A stretch of DNA of 5,458 nucleotides from Acidobacteriota bacterium (GCA_027067895.1 JAMOUY010000383.1:1-5458); one strand, 5' to 3'. Positions 1 through 5,458 are shown, counted from the first letter of the stretch. A program made the numbers and translations. The notes: generated from the letters alone by a model not told the origin.

Positions 1-1
1 G

Positions 2-97
2 AATATCTCAAAAACGGCAGAATTTTTAAAAATTCCAAGAACAACTTTGAGAAGCAAGTTGAAAAAATACGGGATTAGCAGAAAAACCGATGATTAA
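2..97 (+). CDS. C-terminal end of a Fis-type helix-turn-helix protein (partial; probable sigma-54-dependent regulator)
   Basis: Only the last 31 codons are in the window. The frame opens at base 2 and ends with TAA at 95-97. The peptide begins NISKTAEFLKIPRTTLRSKL and continues KKYGIS. This matches the Fis-family helix-turn-helix that closes NtrC-type enhancer-binding proteins: an N-x-S/T-K-A-A-x-x-L-x-I first helix, then R-x-T-L-x-x-K-L-x-K-Y-G-I as recognition helix and end. Such proteins bind upstream activating sites and drive sigma-54 RNA polymerase. The AAA+ and receiver domains, if present, lie outside the window, so the exact subfamily is unknown. It is the only plus-strand gene seen and converges on the radical SAM gene. 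Its TAA and that gene's TAA overlap in the TTAA at 94-97. A stand-alone Fis-like protein is the alternative. Confidence 0.8.
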   Translation, partial: NISKTAEFLKIPRTTLRSKLKKYGISRKTDD

Positions 98-1152
98 AAA
101 AGTAATCCCATTTTTTGCTCTTTTAGATAATCTTTCGGGAAAACAATATCCCATACAGCCCTGTCTTCCATGCAGAAGTACAGAGGCGTGCGTGGGGATT
201 TTTCCAAAACAAATTCCGCTATCTTTTTGTAAAACCTCACCCTTTCCGGGAAAAAATACCTGAATTTTCCGTCGCTGCACTTTATAAATTCCCCGTCAAG
301 AAGAAGGGATTTCTCAAACCTGTTTTCCACATACCACTTTAATTTCGGCTCATATCTGAATCCCGCAAGGGAAAGCCATGCAAGTTTTTCGTGCAGGGCA
401 AAAACCTGTTCAAGCATTTCAATATACATCTCTTCTGCGTCGGGATAAAAAATAACCGGGTCAAGGTGAAAGGAAACAAGATAGCCTTTTTGGGCAACAT
501 GCTTTGATGCGTCAAGCCTTTCTTTAAGCGAAGCCACAAGTTTTTCCTCGTTGTCTATAATTTTCTGGGGCGCAATTGTCCAGCCAACAACAACCTTTGC
601 TTTTCTGCCCTTTAAATCGGGAAGAGAGTAAACATTGTCGCTTTTTGTTTTCAATTCAAGCATTGCGTTTGGATAGTTTTCAAAAAAATCCACCAGTTTT
701 GAGGCAAAGCCCGTAATAGGTTCAAGGGCAAGGCTGTCTGACAATTCCCCGGTCCCTATCCTTATAAACCTTCCGCCTTTAAGCACATTGTCCAATTCCT
801 CAAACAAATCCCCGATATTTACGGCAAACCTTATTGCCCTGAAATTCAGATAACTCTGCAAAAAACAGTATGAGCAATCGTAAGGGCAGTTTGTCGTTTG
901 GTCTATCACATAGTAGTTGCAACAAATCTTTCCCCTTGTCCCGGGGCATTTTCTGAAAAAATCCCCCTTGAAAACGGTTAAAACAAGGTGGGTTTTCCCC
1001 TCTTTTACCTCGTCTTTGAGAAAGTTTTCTATATTGTGCCTGTAATAATCCTCGTCGGGAATAATTTCAGGTTTAATGTTTGCTTTTTCGCATATCTCAA
1101 AAGAATAGGGATACTTTGAAGCCTCTTCGGTTATAAAAATCCTTTCAATCAT
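94..1152 (-). CDS. Spore photoproduct lyase-like (SPL family) radical SAM protein
   Basis: The 352-residue protein looks full length for the SPL family. It has the family start (MIERIFITEEASKYPYSFEI), a KCPGT...CC block at residues 68-78 and the radical SAM motif C89-x3-C93-x2-C96 (NCPYDCSYCFLQ), which would bind a [4Fe-4S] cluster and cleave S-adenosylmethionine. A GTGELSDSLALEP segment follows at about 133-145. SPL repairs the 5-thyminyl-dihydrothymine lesion in spore DNA using a cysteine about 43 residues after the cluster. Here no cysteine occurs between residue 97 and about 285, and the aligned site reads GELSD. One of the two SPL tyrosines flanking the last cluster cysteine is kept (Y95); the other is F97. 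The fold and cluster are therefore well supported, but classical SPL activity is doubtful. The ATG at 1152 overlaps the end of the ParB-like gene by 8 nt and follows an AAGG-containing stretch, suggesting translational coupling. No clear terminator follows. Confidence 0.85.
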   Translation of the reverse strand: MIERIFITEEASKYPYSFEICEKANIKPEIIPDEDYYRHNIENFLKDEVKEGKTHLVLTVFKGDFFRKCPGTRGKICCNYYVIDQTTNCPYDCSYCFLQSYLNFRAIRFAVNIGDLFEELDNVLKGGRFIRIGTGELSDSLALEPITGFASKLVDFFENYPNAMLELKTKSDNVYSLPDLKGRKAKVVVGWTIAPQKIIDNEEKLVASLKERLDASKHVAQKGYLVSFHLDPVIFYPDAEEMYIEMLEQVFALHEKLAWLSLAGFRYEPKLKWYVENRFEKSLLLDGEFIKCSDGKFRYFFPERVRFYKKIAEFVLEKSPRTPLYFCMEDRAVWDIVFPKDYLKEQKMGLLF

Positions 1153-2023
1153 CAGCCCTTACCTTTTTCAAAAAATCCCAAATTCTTTTATCCTGTCCGA
1201 TTTTTTCAAGAATTTTTTCAATTTTTTCAATATCGGAAGGGTTTTTAACCTTTGCCCGAAATGAAAAATCCGTTGCCTCAAAATCTTCCGGAAAATGCAA
1301 GAATCCCGAATAATCCGCAATTATCCCTTTAAGTTTTTCGGAAAAAACCGAATAGGAAGGAAACCTCATTTTCTTCAAGCAGGAAATAAAATCCTCTTCC
1401 CCGCATTTTTTATAGATTTCCTCAAAACTCAGTTTTTCCCTTTTGCGAATGTAAAACATCAAATCGTAAACAATCTGAATTTGAGACAGGGAAAGCCTTT
1501 TTTCCGAAAAAATTTTCGCCAAAAAACTTTGGTTTTGTTTATCTTCCCTCAAAAATGAAACCGCAACCCTTATTGGGGATTTTTTTTCTTCAAGCAAATC
1601 AAAGAGGGATTTTTCAAGATTGAAAATTGAAAGGCATTCCTCAACAACTGACACCTTTTTTGAAAACTTCAAGACGGGATTTATCTTTTCAACAACTTCC
1701 CTTTCCGGAAAACCTAAAAAATCAACGGCAATTTTAACTACCCTTGCCTTTTCAAACTCAGAGTATCTTTTAGCAAGCATGTTGAAGGAAACCGATTTCA
1801 GAAACGCTTCCCTTTCGCTTTCAAAAACAATAGCGGGAATTTCTTCCTGTTTTGAGAAAAAAAGCCTTGAATAGCCGTCGTAAAGAACAAGGTTTTTGTC
1901 AACTATTAAAGGCGTAAATATTCCGTCTTCCCTTACGGATTTTGCTATTTCCTTTGAATATTCGCTTCTTACCCTTAAATTCGGATTTTGTTTTATCTCT
2001 TTTTTTTTCAAAAAACGAATCAT
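1145..2023 (-). CDS. ParB-like protein (ParB/Spo0J N-terminal fold plus helical DNA-binding-like region)
   Basis: The protein has 292 residues. Residues about 8-80 follow the ParB N-terminal pattern: a segment like I-x-x-S-I-x-x-x-G-x-x-x-P-L-x-V (IAKSVREDGIFTPLIV, 26-41), then LVLYDGYSRLFF (45-56), then NMLAKRYSEFEKA (81-93), equivalent to the ENxxR-x-x-L-x-x-x-E-x-A stretch. Residues about 94-160 look like the helix-turn-helix region of ParB. The lysine-rich C-terminus is not recognised. Canonical ParB proteins are CTP switches that load onto DNA at parS. Here the GERR box is D-G-Y-S-R and the ENxxR glutamate is F80, so nucleotide use may differ or be lost. There is no adjacent parA and no parS-like site was noticed, so a chromosome-partition role is unlikely. 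The ATG directly follows the smpB stop (TAAATG), and the stop overlaps the radical SAM gene. A run of nine A residues encodes K6-K8. Confidence 0.75.
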   Translation of the reverse strand: MIRFLKKKEIKQNPNLRVRSEYSKEIAKSVREDGIFTPLIVDKNLVLYDGYSRLFFSKQEEIPAIVFESEREAFLKSVSFNMLAKRYSEFEKARVVKIAVDFLGFPEREVVEKINPVLKFSKKVSVVEECLSIFNLEKSLFDLLEEKKSPIRVAVSFLREDKQNQSFLAKIFSEKRLSLSQIQIVYDLMFYIRKREKLSFEEIYKKCGEEDFISCLKKMRFPSYSVFSEKLKGIIADYSGFLHFPEDFEATDFSFRAKVKNPSDIEKIEKILEKIGQDKRIWDFLKKVRADD

Positions 2024-2482
2024 TTATTTGTACAAACCCTTTTTCAACTCGCTTCTAACCATTCTTTCAAGGTCTCTCTTCCTCTCCGCTTCCCTCTTGT
2101 CGTAAAGTTTCTTTCCCCTTGCCAAAGCAATCTCAACCTTAATCCTATTGCCTTTTAAGTAAAAAGCAAGAGGCACTATTGTGTATCCCTTTTCCTTAAT
2201 TTTCCCGATAAGCCTTCTCAACTCGTTTTTGTGAAGAAGAAGTTTTCTGTCCCTTTCGGGGTCATGGTTGAATACCTGTGAGGCATGCCTGTAAGGGGCA
2301 ATGTACAAGCCTTTGATGTACAACTCCCCGTCTTCAAAGTCGCAGTATGAGTCTTTAAAACTTATCTTTCCCTCACGGCAGGACTTAACCTCTGTCCCTG
2401 TCAGAACAATTCCCGCCTCAATTTTTTCCTCTATAAAATAGTTGTGGTAAGCCTTTCTATTCTTTGCCAGAATTTTTACCAT
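2024..2482 (-). CDS. smpB: SsrA-binding protein SmpB
   Basis: SmpB binds the tRNA-like part of tmRNA and escorts it to ribosomes stalled on broken messages, where trans-translation tags the unfinished protein for degradation. At 152 residues the length is typical. The hallmark start AKNRKAYHNYFIEEKIEAGI (6-25), the TGTEVKSCREGK block (28-39, with E31), the APYRHAS segment (62-68) and the GKKLYDKRE stretch (123-131) before the basic C-terminal tail are all present. That tail occupies the mRNA channel in the stalled ribosome. The ATG at 2482 lies inside the end of the upstream HD-GYP gene (26 nt overlap), preceded by a purine-rich AAAAAAGG. The conserved N-terminus begins right there, so the start is secure. 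Translation is probably coupled to the upstream gene. No tmRNA gene (ssrA) was recognised nearby. Confidence 0.97.
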   Translation of the reverse strand: MVKILAKNRKAYHNYFIEEKIEAGIVLTGTEVKSCREGKISFKDSYCDFEDGELYIKGLYIAPYRHASQVFNHDPERDRKLLLHKNELRRLIGKIKEKGYTIVPLAFYLKGNRIKVEIALARGKKLYDKREAERKRDLERMVRSELKKGLYK

Positions 2483-4025
2483 TGCCTTTTTTCATCCTTT
2501 CCTTCAAAACAGATTCCAGCGCAACAACAAGTTCGGGGTCAAATTGGTCGCCTGCGTTTCTTCTCAACTCCTCAATAGCCTCTTCAAAGGAAACAGGCTT
2601 TTTATACCTCTCTTCCCCCGTCATTGTTTCAAAAGCCTCTGCAACGGCGATTATTCTTGCGCCTAAGGGAATTTCGTCAGCCTTCAAACCTTCGGGATAA
2701 CCAAAACCGTCGTATCTCTCATGGTGGTATTTAATCATTTCCTTAACCTCTTCGGGCATTCTAATTTTACTTAAAAAATTCATACAGACAAGAGTATGTT
2801 GTTTTATCTTTTCAACATCCTCATGGGTTAGAGAGGTTTTGGAATACAGATTTGAATCTATGAGAAGTATGCCTATATCGTGAAGAAGAGCCGCAATTGT
2901 AACAAGGTCAATAAAATCCATGTCATCGCTTACTTTTTCAGCAATCAGCCTTGCATACTTTGCGGTATTCAAGGAATGTTTTTCAAAAACTTCCGCTTTT
3001 TTCTTTGAAAGTTCAAGAAGGTTTAGAATAAGGCCAATAAAAGTCTCGTTGCACCTGTAATCCCTGAAAAGCCTTTCAAAATAACCTGTGAGAATTTTGT
3101 TGTATCCGCCGATATGAACAAGTTCTTTTGCATTGTAATAATTTTTCTCATTTTTCAAAAGACACAGATAAACCTTTAAATTCCTCTTTTCCAAAACCTT
3201 AACGGTGTAAAAAGTCGGCGGTACGTCTCTTATCTCATCTCCCCTCAACCTTCCGTAAAAAAACTGGGAATAAACCTCTCCTTTCGCGGAACGAGATGGA
3301 AACAACTCTTTTGCAGAGTTTATCAAAGCCTTTTTTCCCCTGATTGACAAAGGCAATTTACTGTAAATAAGGTCTATTGAATTTGCCCCCAATCCTATGG
3401 ACAAAAAAGCGATGTCGTAATTAACGGCGGTTGTCAATAACTCGGCAGAAGCAATAAAAAACTCGCTTATTGCCGGAATGTATTTTTTAAAAGACGAAAA
3501 CCTGATAATTATCTCTTTAAGCGTTCTAAGGTATTCTTCTCTATTGCCCGTTACCTTCTTTTTCTCTTCTTTCTTTTCTCTGGTATCAAAAAAAGAAAGG
3601 GTTTGCCTTATTTCCTCAACAATTTTTTTTGAATTTTCAATGGTTTTTTCATTGTATTTTTGATTAGCCGCCCTGTTTCTCTCTTCAAGAAAACCGAATA
3701 TTCTGTCTTTATGGTAAATAGGGGTAATTTGAACATTGTTTATGCCGAGAGAGGTATAAAAATCCTTAACAACAGGTTCAAGAGTAAAATCGTTTATAAA
3801 AAAAGCGTCTCTCTTTCTTCTTACAAGTTCAACAACCGGATGGGAAAAATCGTAAACTTTGAAACTGTCCCCTATCTTCAAATAGCCGTAATGAGCAACA
3901 AGAACAAAATCGCCGCTCATTTCATCCATAAGATAGAGCAAAGCCCTTGTTGTCTCGTTTTTTTCCATACATTGAAAAATTATTTTTTTAAAAGTTAATT
4001 CATTCTCTTTCAACTTCTTTATCAC
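2457..4025 (-). CDS. GAF and HD-GYP domain signalling protein (putative cyclic di-GMP phosphodiesterase, atypical active site)
   Basis: The preferred GTG start at 4025 gives 522 residues and has GGAG six bases upstream. An in-frame TTG at 4073 would add 16 cysteine-rich residues but has no better ribosome site. Residues about 1-142 resemble a GAF sensor domain (YLMDEMSGDFVLVAHYGYLK near its start, ITPIYHKDRIFGFLEE near its end). A charged linker follows (about 145-164), then a second, less clear GAF-like region (about 170-330). The C-terminus is HD-GYP: H350, H382-D383, H410, H434-H435 (HHERYDGFGYP) and GYP at 442-444. HD-GYP enzymes hydrolyse cyclic di-GMP with a metal pair. Two deviations stand out: the usual HDIGK reads HDIGI (I386), and the usual VAD metal-ligand aspartate is E463 (VAEAFETM). 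Activity may be altered or lost. No membrane segment or signal peptide is evident, so it is probably cytoplasmic. It heads the smpB/ParB-like/radical SAM run. Confidence 0.88.
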   Translation of the reverse strand: MIKKLKENELTFKKIIFQCMEKNETTRALLYLMDEMSGDFVLVAHYGYLKIGDSFKVYDFSHPVVELVRRKRDAFFINDFTLEPVVKDFYTSLGINNVQITPIYHKDRIFGFLEERNRAANQKYNEKTIENSKKIVEEIRQTLSFFDTREKKEEKKKVTGNREEYLRTLKEIIIRFSSFKKYIPAISEFFIASAELLTTAVNYDIAFLSIGLGANSIDLIYSKLPLSIRGKKALINSAKELFPSRSAKGEVYSQFFYGRLRGDEIRDVPPTFYTVKVLEKRNLKVYLCLLKNEKNYYNAKELVHIGGYNKILTGYFERLFRDYRCNETFIGLILNLLELSKKKAEVFEKHSLNTAKYARLIAEKVSDDMDFIDLVTIAALLHDIGILLIDSNLYSKTSLTHEDVEKIKQHTLVCMNFLSKIRMPEEVKEMIKYHHERYDGFGYPEGLKADEIPLGARIIAVAEAFETMTGEERYKKPVSFEEAIEELRRNAGDQFDPELVVALESVLKERMKKGNGKNSGKE

Positions 4026-4031
4026 ACTCTT

Positions 4032-4035
4032 CTCC
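4032..4035 (-). promoter_or_regulatory. Shine-Dalgarno site deciding the GTG start of the HD-GYP gene
   Basis: The minus-strand GGAG sits six bases before the GTG at 4025-4023 (ACGGAGAAGAGTGTG). Neither the TTG at 4073 nor the ATG at 3968 (which would remove the first GAF helix) has an equally good site, so GTG is the best-supported start. Confidence 0.6.
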
Positions 4036-4044
4036 GTACATATA

Positions 4045-4073
4045 AATTTACACAATTTACAGAGAAAAAGCAA
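4045..4073 (-). promoter_or_regulatory. Possible sigma-70-type promoter for the HD-GYP/smpB run
   Basis: In the 99-nt AT-rich gap (4026-4124) the minus strand reads TTGCTT (4073-4068), a 17-base spacer, then TAAATT (4050-4045). Each box is only a partial match to TTGACA/TATAAT. Transcription would start near 4038, leaving a leader of about a dozen bases that just includes the ribosome site. In DNA this AT-rich such matches arise by chance, and read-through from the zinc-ribbon gene is an equal possibility. I see no GC-rich terminator hairpin in the gap, only the A/T palindrome at 4098-4111. Confidence 0.25.
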
Positions 4074-4124
4074 ACTTTCAAACTAATTCGGCAAATGTTT
4101 TTTGCAAAAAATTTAATTAATTTT

Positions 4125-4367
4125 TTAAATATCGTCTCCGGCAGCCATAACGTTTGAGGGGTCAAAAGCGTGGCAGGGGGTAACTCCGTAAACCATTCCG
4201 CATTCGGGACATTTTGTTTCAAAGGTTTCCATTAAAAAGGTATGTCCGCACTTTTCGCATTTTATCTCAAAAGGCATCGGCATAAACTGGTTTGAAAATC
4301 CCATCATTCTAAGTTTCATTACAACCTGTTTGCCGTTTTCAAAACTTCCCATACATCCGTCGTGCAT
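4125..4367 (-). CDS. Small zinc-ribbon protein, function unknown
   Basis: The 80-residue protein has two CxxC knuckles, C37-E-K-C40-G and C53-P-E-C56-G, 12 residues apart, which should form a zinc ribbon. Around them is a strongly patterned sequence: short N-terminus with C5, an MKLRMMGFSNQFMPMPFEIK lead-in, HTFLMETFETK between the knuckles, and MVYGVTPCHAF (58-68) adding C65 and H66. The C-terminus NVMAAGDDI looks conserved-type rather than random. I recall similar short hypothetical proteins in anaerobic bacteria but know no assigned function. It starts at an ATG with a perfect AGGAGG seven bases upstream and lies 20 nt after the ABC ATPase stop, so it is probably in the same operon. The strong ribosome site suggests high expression. 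Candidate roles are partner or adaptor of the ATPase, or a metal-binding accessory; neither can be shown here. No signal peptide or membrane segment is visible. Confidence 0.85.
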   Translation of the reverse strand: MHDGCMGSFENGKQVVMKLRMMGFSNQFMPMPFEIKCEKCGHTFLMETFETKCPECGMVYGVTPCHAFDPSNVMAAGDDI

Positions 4368-4374
4368 AATAAAG

Positions 4375-4380
4375 CCTCCT
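4375..4380 (-). promoter_or_regulatory. Consensus Shine-Dalgarno of the zinc-ribbon gene
   Basis: The minus strand reads AGGAGG, then seven bases, then ATG at 4367. It is the strongest ribosome site in the window. It fixes the start at MHDGCMGS rather than at the internal methionines M6 or M17. Confidence 0.8.
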
Positions 4381-4387
4381 AAAAAAT

Positions 4388-5377
4388 TTAATCCGTTAAC
4401 CTTTCCCCAAACCTAAGTTTGTTCCTGTATGACAAAAGTTTTCTGTCAAGTTCTTCAAGTTGTTCCAAAAGTTGTTTCTCCTTCTTACTTGTTTCAATGA
4501 TTTTCACAATTCCCCCGTGGCTTATTACAAGCCTTTTGTCCCCCATTAAAGCAAGAATTGGGTCGTGGGTCGCCATTAAAACAATTTTCTGTTCTTCAAC
4601 AAGAAGGTTTAAAGCCCTTTTTCTGTCAATTCCCGCATTTTCAATTTCGTCAATAAGAATAATAGGCGACTTGCTTAAAATGGCGGTATCGGCAATCATC
4701 AAAGCCCTTGACTGCCCGCCGCTCAAAGAGGTTAAAGGGGTATCCCCGGTAAAACTCTCACCCGCAAGTTCGTTCGCCTTTTCAATTACTTTTTCCACAA
4801 CCTCTTCCTTGTTTTGGATATACCTGCTTTCCGCATGAAGAAGCAAAAATTCCCTTACGCCCAAATCAATAACAAAATTCATATTTTGGGAAAGTTGAGC
4901 AACAAGTTTGAATTCGGAAGAAAACCTTAAATCTTTTTCAGGCACCTCGCCGTTTAGCAAAATCTTTCTCTTTGTAGGGGTATCTCCCTGCGCCATCCAC
5001 TCAATATCGGCTAACAATCTGCTTTTGCCCGACCCCGTGGGCCCGACGATTGATATTATCTCTCCCGCTTTAATTTCTATCTCAACATCTTCCTTTTCCC
5101 CCAACTTGTTGTATCCGCCTATAATTGTGATTGATTTAACCTTCTGCAATTCGTTTGACTCTATATCCGAAAGGTTATTTAAAAATTCTTTAAAGTTTTC
5201 AAGGATAAAATCTTTTGAAAGCCCCAAATCTTCAAGTTTTTCCTCGTCAATCGTCTCAACATACTCCATCAGCGTAAGGTTTTCGTCCTTTATTTCAATC
5301 CCGATAGAGTCAAAAAAATCCCTTGCAACGGGCTGTTTCTCAAAAACCTCTCTCAATTTAACGTTTTCAACACCCAT
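4388..5377 (-). CDS. Stand-alone ABC-type ATPase with N-terminal helical domain
   Basis: The ATG at 5377 (GAGG five bases upstream) gives 329 residues. The frame is open to the window edge, but upstream codons overlap the end of another gene, so the longer form is unlikely. Residues about 6-70 form a small acidic helical domain (LREVFEKQPVARDFFDSIGI then LTLMEYV) that faintly recalls ScdA-N/DUF1858-like domains but lacks their cysteines. The ABC domain follows: Walker A GPTGSGKS (112-119), Q-loop near Q161/Q164, signature LSGGQ (218-222), Walker B IILIDE (239-244, catalytic E244), D-loop AGIDR (248-252) and switch histidine H271 (ATHD). The set is complete, so ATP hydrolysis is expected on dimerisation. 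A lysine/glutamate-rich probable coiled coil ends it (297-322). No permease or membrane segment is present here or next door, so a soluble mechanical or maintenance ATPase is more likely than a transporter component. The neighbouring zinc-ribbon protein, 20 nt downstream, is the obvious partner candidate. Confidence 0.88.
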   Translation of the reverse strand: MGVENVKLREVFEKQPVARDFFDSIGIEIKDENLTLMEYVETIDEEKLEDLGLSKDFILENFKEFLNNLSDIESNELQKVKSITIIGGYNKLGEKEDVEIEIKAGEIISIVGPTGSGKSRLLADIEWMAQGDTPTKRKILLNGEVPEKDLRFSSEFKLVAQLSQNMNFVIDLGVREFLLLHAESRYIQNKEEVVEKVIEKANELAGESFTGDTPLTSLSGGQSRALMIADTAILSKSPIILIDEIENAGIDRKRALNLLVEEQKIVLMATHDPILALMGDKRLVISHGGIVKIIETSKKEKQLLEQLEELDRKLLSYRNKLRFGERLTD

Positions 5378-5382
5378 AACAA

Positions 5383-5386
5383 CCTC
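5383..5386 (-). promoter_or_regulatory. Shine-Dalgarno site deciding the ABC ATPase start
   Basis: The minus strand reads GTGTGAGGTTGTTATG. The GAGG lies five bases before the ATG at 5377 and overlaps the TGA stop of the preceding gene. The in-frame ATG at 5392 and TTG at 5431 lack such a site. Confidence 0.6.
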
Positions 5387-5458
5387 ACACATCCATTTTT
5401 CTAACGTTTCCGACCTGATACTTTTCCCCAATCTTTGTTTCTCCCAGACAGTATGAGC
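5385..5458 (-). CDS. C-terminal end of an unidentified upstream gene (partial)
   Basis: In the minus frame beginning at 5456, 23 codons run to a TGA at 5387-5385. They start SYCLGETKIGEKYQVGNVRK and end in MDV. The stop lies 7 nt before the ATG of the ABC ATPase, which is normal operon spacing, and the peptide has an ordinary soluble-protein composition. The competing frame, continuous with the ATPase, reads through the same bases but would need a TTG start with no ribosome site. The fragment is too short to assign a family. The call rests on spacing and on the ribosome site just after the stop. Confidence 0.5.
   Translation of the reverse strand, partial: SYCLGETKIGEKYQVGNVRKMDV

Noticed and set aside
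26..280. Minus-strand 84-codon frame across the end of the radical SAM gene
   Set aside because: It overlaps the radical SAM gene out of frame and the Fis-type HTH on the other strand, both of which have recognisable protein sequence.
1205..1232. Repeated TTTTTTCAA units at the end of the ParB-like gene
   Set aside because: They encode an IEKIEKILEKI-type amphipathic helix in an AT-rich gene; codon-level repetition explains them.
3660..3998. Plus-strand open frame opposite the GAF region
   Set aside because: No recognisable family, and it is antisense to a better supported sensor domain.
4026..4073. Extending the HD-GYP protein to the TTG at 4073 (adds a C-x2-C-x3-C stretch)
   Set aside because: The GTG at 4025 has GGAG at ideal spacing, and the extra cysteines sit in what looks like promoter/leader DNA.
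4098..4111. Perfect 14-base palindrome TTTTTTGCAAAAAA considered as a terminator or operator
   Set aside because: The stem is almost all A/T with no loop-forming centre, so it would be a weak hairpin. In an AT-rich gap it is likely chance, although an operator cannot be excluded.
4022..4222. Minus-strand 66-codon frame spanning the zinc-ribbon end and the intergenic gap
   Set aside because: It overlaps the zinc-ribbon gene out of frame, lacks a clear ribosome site, and its sequence has no family features.
4419..4838. Plus-strand open frame opposite the ATPase C-terminal half
   Set aside because: Low-complexity serine/phenylalanine composition and full overlap with the LSGGQ/Walker B region of the minus-strand gene.
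4908..5456. Long plus-strand open frame (182 codons) opposite the ABC ATPase
   Set aside because: It is serine-, isoleucine- and phenylalanine-rich, has no motif, and lies antisense to a gene with a complete set of ABC motifs. It is a by-product of the AT-rich coding strand.

Overview
The window is a densely coded, AT-rich stretch of a bacterial chromosome. Seven of its eight recognisable coding regions lie on the minus strand. SmpB marks the source as bacterial. A C-terminal Fis-type helix-turn-helix (usual in sigma-54 enhancer-binding proteins) and a GAF/HD-GYP protein fit a free-living, signalling-rich, low-GC bacterium, possibly a diderm anaerobe or thermophile. That placement is only a guess. 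I see no mobile element, CRISPR array, tRNA or rRNA, and no stretch over 300 bases without a gene.

Layout in transcription order (minus strand, right to left). The right edge holds the last 23 codons of an unidentified gene. It is followed closely by a stand-alone ABC-type ATPase (5377-4388) with an extra N-terminal helical domain, then by a small four-cysteine zinc-ribbon protein (4367-4125). An AT-rich gap of 99 nt, which may hold a promoter, separates these from a tightly packed four-gene run. That run is a GAF/HD-GYP signalling protein (GTG start at 4025), SmpB (overlaps it by 26 nt), a ParB-like protein (abuts SmpB with 0 nt between) and a spore-photoproduct-lyase-like radical SAM protein (overlaps the ParB-like gene by 8 nt). 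At the left edge, the plus strand carries the last 31 codons of a Fis-type DNA-binding protein, which meets the radical SAM gene tail-to-tail with overlapping stop codons.

How they may work together. The overlaps imply that HD-GYP, SmpB, ParB-like and SPL-like proteins are co-transcribed and translationally coupled. SmpB is a housekeeping trans-translation factor. The most intriguing pair is the ParB-like/SPL-like one. The ParB-like protein has a rewritten nucleotide-binding box. The SPL-like enzyme keeps the radical SAM cluster but has no cysteine where spore photoproduct lyase carries its hydrogen donor. A DNA-associated radical SAM reaction other than classical spore photoproduct repair is an inference worth testing. 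The ABC ATPase has no membrane partner in view and travels with a zinc-ribbon protein, which suggests a soluble enzyme-maintenance or assembly role rather than transport. This too is inference.
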